This document shows positions 60,294 to 64,000 of a stretch of 64,000 nt of DNA, piece by piece; the first letter of the stretch is position 1; each line of letters begins with the position of its first letter. The notes under the pieces are model-generated. The model did not search any database. It was not told the DNA's origin and saw only the letters and a list, made by a program, of their open reading frames with translations. Source of the DNA: Halostella litorea (GTDB lineage Archaea > Halobacteriota > Halobacteria > Halobacteriales > Natronoarchaeaceae); assembly GCF_004785955.1 (NCBI RefSeq), contig NZ_ML214300.1:361223-425222 (forward strand), read 5' to 3'. Made by a program: the position numbers and the translations under genes.

Positions 60294-60761
60294 ATGGTCG
60301 TTATCGTACCGTTCGATGGGTCAACACTTTCGAAATCAGCTCTTCTACACGGGTTACGTGCATCCGGCCTCTACCAGGATGACCTGCTCGCTGTCACGGT
60401 TATTCCGGACCGAAACGCGGGATACGCACGAGAGAATGGCTGGCTTACGGACGAGGAGGAGTTCGACAAGGAGCTAATCGTCTCCCGATTGCGCCAGCAG
60501 GTAGCACAGATCGCTCCTGAGGCGGAGTTTAAACATATCACTGTGGATAGATATGCGACATCCGGAACGATTTCGAGCCGCATTCGTCGCCTCGCCCGTG
60601 ACCTCGATACATCCGCTATCTTCATCGGAAGCGAGAACGCAGGCCACAGCTTCCTCGGGCCGGAGAGTGTCGGTGGTCGAGTCGCCTACGAGAACGCCTA
60701 CGACATTGCAATCATTCGGAACCCGATCCCGGAAATAGACTGCGACAAACAAACGACGTAG
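60294..60761 (+). CDS. Universal stress protein (UspA family)
   Basis: 155 residues from MVVIVPFDGSTLSKSALLHGL. The USP fold is visible with the ATP-binding type motif GSENAGHSFLGPESVGGRVA and the final strand DIAIIRNP. Family members bind ATP and respond to stress. Base composition is lower than in the surroundings (32 of 60 G+C at 60481-60540), and the gene lies just after a tRNA, a common landing place of foreign DNA. Role in this cell unknown. Confidence 0.88.
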   Translation: MVVIVPFDGSTLSKSALLHGLRASGLYQDDLLAVTVIPDRNAGYARENGWLTDEEEFDKELIVSRLRQQVAQIAPEAEFKHITVDRYATSGTISSRIRRLARDLDTSAIFIGSENAGHSFLGPESVGGRVAYENAYDIAIIRNPIPEIDCDKQTT

Positions 60762-60845
60762 TTCACGCCAGTATCTCATCTACACTTACCGATCAGCGCA
60801 GTCGTACCACCGGAGTACTTCCGTGACAGGCGCAAACGGCGACGT

Positions 60846-61451
60846 ATGCGGGCAGGAGTCATCATCGCCGGCGGCCGCTCGGCCCGGTTCGGCGACGAGG
60901 ACAAGGCGGTCGCCGACCTCGCGGGGACGCCGATGGTCCGCCGCGTCGCGGACCGGATCGGCGGGGTCGTCGATGAACTCGTCGTCAACTGCCGTGACGA
61001 CCAGGCGGAGGCGGTCGCGGCCGCGTTCGCCGACGGCGCGTTCGACCCGACGCTCGCCCTCGACGAGACGCCGGACCGGGGACCGATGGCCGGCATCGCG
61101 ACGGGCCTGCGCGCGGCCGAGGCCGAGTACGCCGCCGTCGTCGCCTGCGACATGCCGTTCGTCTCTCCGGACCTGATCGACTACCTCTTTTCCCGGGCCG
61201 CCGGCCGCGACGCGGCGGTCCCGAAGCCGGACGAGTGGTTCCAGCCGACGCAGGCCGTCTACCGGACGGCGGCGATGGCCGACGCCTGCGAGCGCACGCT
61301 GGCGCGGGGCGAGCGCAAGGTGGTCGAGGCGGTGCTCGAACTCGACCACGTGGTCGTGGACCGCGCGGAGGTCGAACGGCACGCCCCGCTGCGGACGTTC
61401 AAGAACCTGAACACGCGGGCCGAGTTCGAGGCCGTCGCCGCGGAGTTCTGA
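60846..61451 (+). CDS. mobA: Molybdenum cofactor guanylyltransferase
   Basis: 201 residues. Nucleotidyltransferase signature GVIIAGGRSARFGDEDKAVADLAGTPMV, DRGPMAGIATGL, VVACDMPFVSPDLI and KNLNTRAEFE. It attaches GMP to molybdopterin for Mo enzymes such as nitrate or DMSO reductases, none of which is in view. MOSC-domain protein (downstream 61 bp) is a second Mo-related gene. The G+C is back to the usual high level. Confidence 0.92.
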   Translation: MRAGVIIAGGRSARFGDEDKAVADLAGTPMVRRVADRIGGVVDELVVNCRDDQAEAVAAAFADGAFDPTLALDETPDRGPMAGIATGLRAAEAEYAAVVACDMPFVSPDLIDYLFSRAAGRDAAVPKPDEWFQPTQAVYRTAAMADACERTLARGERKVVEAVLELDHVVVDRAEVERHAPLRTFKNLNTRAEFEAVAAEF

Positions 61452-61512
61452 ACGCTGCCGACGCGCCCGAGGACCGGGGGGTGTTATTACGAGCCAGTAC
61501 GACGACCCCCGC

Positions 61513-61995
61513 ATGGAAGGTCGCGTTCGAGCGATTCACGTCGCCCCGGAGCAGGGTGCGGAGCCGGAACCGGTCGAGGAAGTCGAGGCGGTCGCCGACT
61601 CGGGCCTCCGCGGGGACCGGTACTTCGACGCGGAGGGGACGTTCGCGAACCGCGACGGTGGCGACCTGACGCTCATCGAGGGCGAGGCGCTCGCGGCCGT
61701 CGAACGGGACTACGGGATCGAACTCGCGCCCGGCGTCCACCGCCGGAACGTCACCACCGAGGGCGTGCGGCTCAACCATTTCGTCGACCGTCAGTTCCGG
61801 GTCGGCGACGTGGTGTGTCGCGGGACCGAACTGTGCGAGCCGTGTTCGTACCTGGAGCGCCACCTCGAAAAGCAGGGCGTCCGCGAGGCGCTGGTCCACC
61901 GCGGCGGCCTGCGCTGTCGGATCGTCGACGGCGGCACGCTCCGCGTCGGCGACGGGGTCGGCGCGGCGGGTGACGACGCCGGAACCGATGGATAG
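61513..61995 (+). CDS. MOSC-domain protein
   Basis: 160 residues. Typical MOSC strands VRAIHVAPEQGAEPEPVEEVEAVADSGLRGDRYFDAEGTF, followed by GIELAPGVHRRNVTTEGVRLNHF and the conserved region LCEPCSYLERHL with the likely sulfur-carrying cysteine pair. MOSC domains deliver sulfur to metal-sulfur cofactors and are found in Mo-reductases and pyridoxine-linked enzymes. The stand-alone version here suggests a simple sulfur carrier. Next to mobA. Confidence 0.9.
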   Translation: MEGRVRAIHVAPEQGAEPEPVEEVEAVADSGLRGDRYFDAEGTFANRDGGDLTLIEGEALAAVERDYGIELAPGVHRRNVTTEGVRLNHFVDRQFRVGDVVCRGTELCEPCSYLERHLEKQGVREALVHRGGLRCRIVDGGTLRVGDGVGAAGDDAGTDG

Positions 61996-62022
61996 AAACG
62001 CCCGGAAGCCGGGATTTCGCCC

Positions 62023-62862
62023 ATGAGCGACCGCATCGTCGGCGGGCTCGTGGACCAGTCGACCGTCGCGGACCGCGTCGAAACCGGCGCGGCTCCCGAC
62101 TGGGTCGCCGAACACTGGCACTCCTTTCGCGACGGGCTGCTGGGCGAGCGAAACGGCTCGCCGTTCCCCTGCTACTTCGGGGTCGAGTCCGTCGAGAACG
62201 GCGACCCGCTGTACACGGCGGTACCGTCGATGACCGACAAGGACGCGCTGCTTGACCTCGGGCGAACGCTCCGGCGGTATCTCGACGGGTACCGCGACCG
62301 GCGCGGCAACGCGTCGCTGGTCACCTTCTTCAGGCCGCCCGAGCGGGAACTGTCGGAGGCCGAGTACCACGAGCGCCTCTGGCACATCCTCCAGTTCCTC
62401 CACGTGCACGACCCGAAGCCGTGGCCCGAGGACATCCCCACGGACCCGGACGACCCCTACTGGGAGTTCTCCTTCGCCGGCGAGCCGACGTTCCCGACCT
62501 GCCGCGCGCCGTTCTACGGGACGCGTAAGAGCCGGTACTGCCCGGTCGGGCTGGAGATCACGTTCCAGCCGCGGGCGCTGTTCGAGGACCTCGGCGTGAC
62601 CGCAGACACCGAGGCCGGCCAGCAGGCCAGGGACGCGATCCAGGACCGCCTCGAGGACTACGACGGAGTCTGCCCGCACGCCGACCTCGGCGACTGGGGC
62701 GTGGACGGCGACCGCGAGTGGCCCCAGTACATGCTGTCGTCGGACGGGGACCAGGCCCCCGACGAGTGTCCGATCGCCGTCACGCGGGAGCATCCGAAGT
62801 CCGGCCTGCTGCTCGACGCCGACCGCCCCGACGACTCCCTCCCGGCGGGGAGCGCCGACTGA
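62023..62862 (+). CDS. YqcI/YcgG family protein
   Basis: 279 residues. The blocks [23 protein letters not shown] and [46 protein letters not shown], and the later [19 protein letters not shown], are typical of the YqcI/YcgG family. Function of the family is unknown. The stop (TGA) shares a base with the next start (TGATG), so the two genes are coupled. Confidence 0.85.
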   Translation: MSDRIVGGLVDQSTVADRVETGAAPDWVAEHWHSFRDGLLGERNGSPFPCYFGVESVENGDPLYTAVPSMTDKDALLDLGRTLRRYLDGYRDRRGNASLVTFFRPPERELSEAEYHERLWHILQFLHVHDPKPWPEDIPTDPDDPYWEFSFAGEPTFPTCRAPFYGTRKSRYCPVGLEITFQPRALFEDLGVTADTEAGQQARDAIQDRLEDYDGVCPHADLGDWGVDGDREWPQYMLSSDGDQAPDECPIAVTREHPKSGLLLDADRPDDSLPAGSAD

Positions 62863-63437
62863 TGACGGTCGACCTCGACGGGACGCCGGTCCTCCTGCTC
62901 GTCGACTTCCAGCGCGGGTTCGACGAGCCGGGGTGGGGCGAGCGCAACAACCCCGACGCCGAACGCCGCGCCGAGCGACTGCTCGCCGCCTGGCGCGAAC
63001 ACGACCTGCCCGTCGTCCACGTCCGCCACGACTCGACGGAGGCGACGTCACCGCTCCGCCGCAGCGAACCCGGCTTCCGTTTCAAGGACGGGCTCGAACC
63101 GCGGGACGGCGAGGCCGAGTTCGTCAAGCGCGTCAACGGCGCGTTCGTCGACACCGACCTCGAATCGTGGCTCCGCGAGCGCGGCTCCGAAACGCTCGTC
63201 GTCTGTGGGCTGACGACGGACCACTGCGTGTCGACGACGACGCGGATGGCCGAGAACCGCGGGTTCGACGTCGCGCTCGTCGGGGACGCGTCGGCGACGT
63301 TCGACCGGTCGTTGGACGGCGAAGCGTTCGACCCGGAGACGGTCCACCGAACGGCGCTCGCGCATCTCTCAGGGGAGTTCGCCACGATACTCCGGACCGA
63401 GGCGGCCGTCGACGCGGTGTCGGGCGACCCCGAGTAG
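62862..63437 (+). CDS. Isochorismatase-like cysteine hydrolase
   Basis: 191 residues. Catalytic triad in the family layout: Asp in [17 protein letters not shown], Lys in [14 protein letters not shown], Cys in [24 protein letters not shown]. This is the cysteine hydrolase superfamily of nicotinamidases, N-carbamoylsarcosine amidases and isochorismatases; the substrate cannot be fixed. It is translationally coupled to the YqcI gene by TGATG, which suggests a shared pathway. Confidence 0.92.
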   Translation: MTVDLDGTPVLLLVDFQRGFDEPGWGERNNPDAERRAERLLAAWREHDLPVVHVRHDSTEATSPLRRSEPGFRFKDGLEPRDGEAEFVKRVNGAFVDTDLESWLRERGSETLVVCGLTTDHCVSTTTRMAENRGFDVALVGDASATFDRSLDGEAFDPETVHRTALAHLSGEFATILRTEAAVDAVSGDPE

Positions 63438-63491
63438 CGGCCGCGGTACCGCCACGGAACGACTTATCACCCGGCCGGACGATCCGATCCC

Positions 63492-63881
63492 ATGGAGATA
63501 CAACACGCCGCGGTGCGGGTGTCGGACCTGGAGGCGACGAAGGAGTTCTACGAGGACGGCCTCGGCCTGGAACGCGCCTGGGACTTCCACACCGACGACG
63601 GCGTCCACAACTACTACGTCACAGGCGACGAGTTCGACACGGAGATCCAGTTCGTCCACGACCCGGAGGGCGACGACGAGGTAACCCCCGACGGGATCGC
63701 TCACCTCGCGGTCCTCGTCGACGACGCCGACGCGACGCTCGACCGCCTCGTCGACCGGACCGACTGCGAGGTTCTCAAGGGACCGCTCACGATCGACGCG
63801 GCGAACGCCAGAGCCGCGTTCGTCGAGGACCCGGACGGTTACGAGGTCGAGATCTTCCACCGGATCGAGTCGGAGCGCTAG
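63492..63881 (+). CDS. VOC-family (glyoxalase/bleomycin resistance/dioxygenase) protein
   Basis: 129 residues. Two beta-alpha-beta-beta-beta repeats of the VOC fold: IQHAAVRVSDLEATKEFYEDGLGLERAW with the metal-binding His near the N-terminus, and IAHLAVLVDDADATLDRLVDR, followed by FVEDPDGYEVEIFHRIE with the terminal Glu. The residues fit a metal site, so a dioxygenase, lyase or binding role is possible. No neighbour defines it. Confidence 0.88.
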   Translation: MEIQHAAVRVSDLEATKEFYEDGLGLERAWDFHTDDGVHNYYVTGDEFDTEIQFVHDPEGDDEVTPDGIAHLAVLVDDADATLDRLVDRTDCEVLKGPLTIDAANARAAFVEDPDGYEVEIFHRIESER

Positions 63882-64000
63882 TCGAACCGTCCGCGACGGT
63901 ACCGCCGTCCTTTCGCACTGTTAGATCCCTTTCTCGGATAGAAGTATTCTCGAAACTCAGAACATTTTTAACGGATTACTCCGCGTAACTAATTGCGGAA

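Noticed and set aside
1-64000. Search by eye for CRISPR repeats, transposases, integrases and rRNA
   Set aside because: No regular repeat-spacer arrays, no DDE or tyrosine recombinase motifs and no rRNA segment were recognised.

Overview
This 64 kb window is chromosomal DNA from a haloarchaeon (class Halobacteria). It has very high G+C with a strong third-position bias, and acidic proteins throughout. Most genes have a TATA-like box about 25-30 nt upstream of the start codon, which is the leaderless layout usual in this group. Archaeal hallmark genes include both proteasome subunits, transcription factor B, KEOPS Pcc1, ribosomal proteins S3Ae and S15, an archaeal MetRS and coenzyme F420 genes. 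I see no insertion sequence, CRISPR array or rRNA. I cannot name the genus from sequence alone.

Layout. 1-9.5 kb: a partial PurM/HypE-like gene, the mismatch endonuclease NucS, a small low-G+C lipoprotein island, MutS, and two thiol-redox proteins. 9.5-11.5 kb: psmB and psmA (20S proteasome) and a glutaredoxin-like protein. 12-16.3 kb: a MoxR / DUF58 / transglutaminase operon joined by 4-nt overlaps. 16.3-20.6 kb: F420 genes (mer-like, cofE), a phosphoesterase and a Nudix-eIF2B-like fusion. 20.6-22.7 kb: an arsenic cassette (arsR-arsM-membrane protein-arsN2-like) with a repeat-rich operator. 22.8-29.8 kb: a hydroxyacid dehydrogenase, a nucleoside hydrolase, TFB, a house-cleaning NTPase, an AglD-like glycosyltransferase and regulators. 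29.8-47.4 kb: SPFH/NfeD pair, pyruvate kinase, MetRS, a MfnA-like decarboxylase, PEP synthase, PhzF-like protein, purine salvage genes, an HD hydrolase, peroxiredoxin and TatA. 47.4-57.2 kb: tRNA-Arg(CCU) with a scarred downstream region, then a seven-gene type IV pilus-like operon. 57.2-60.1 kb: rpS15-RecJ-like-Pcc1-rpS3Ae operon and tRNA-Ala(GGC). 60.1-64 kb: universal stress protein, MobA, MOSC, YqcI/YcgG, an isochorismatase-like hydrolase and a VOC protein.

The most distinctive system is the pilus-like operon at 47906-57183. It has one secretion ATPase, one polytopic platform protein and five small proteins that each start with a pilin-like positively charged stretch followed by a hydrophobic helix. 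The ATPase has an unusual acidic tail of about 440 residues ending in a tandem Ser-Ile-Phe-type short repeat. One of the pilin-like genes contains an internal low-G+C patch that suggests a mosaic, surface-variable segment. The function of this machine cannot be told from the sequence.

The other themes are ordinary haloarchaeal metabolism: gluconeogenic/glycolytic PEP enzymes (both carrying a swivelling phosphohistidine-type domain), purine and methylthioadenosine salvage, F420 cofactor use, protein quality control and redox control.
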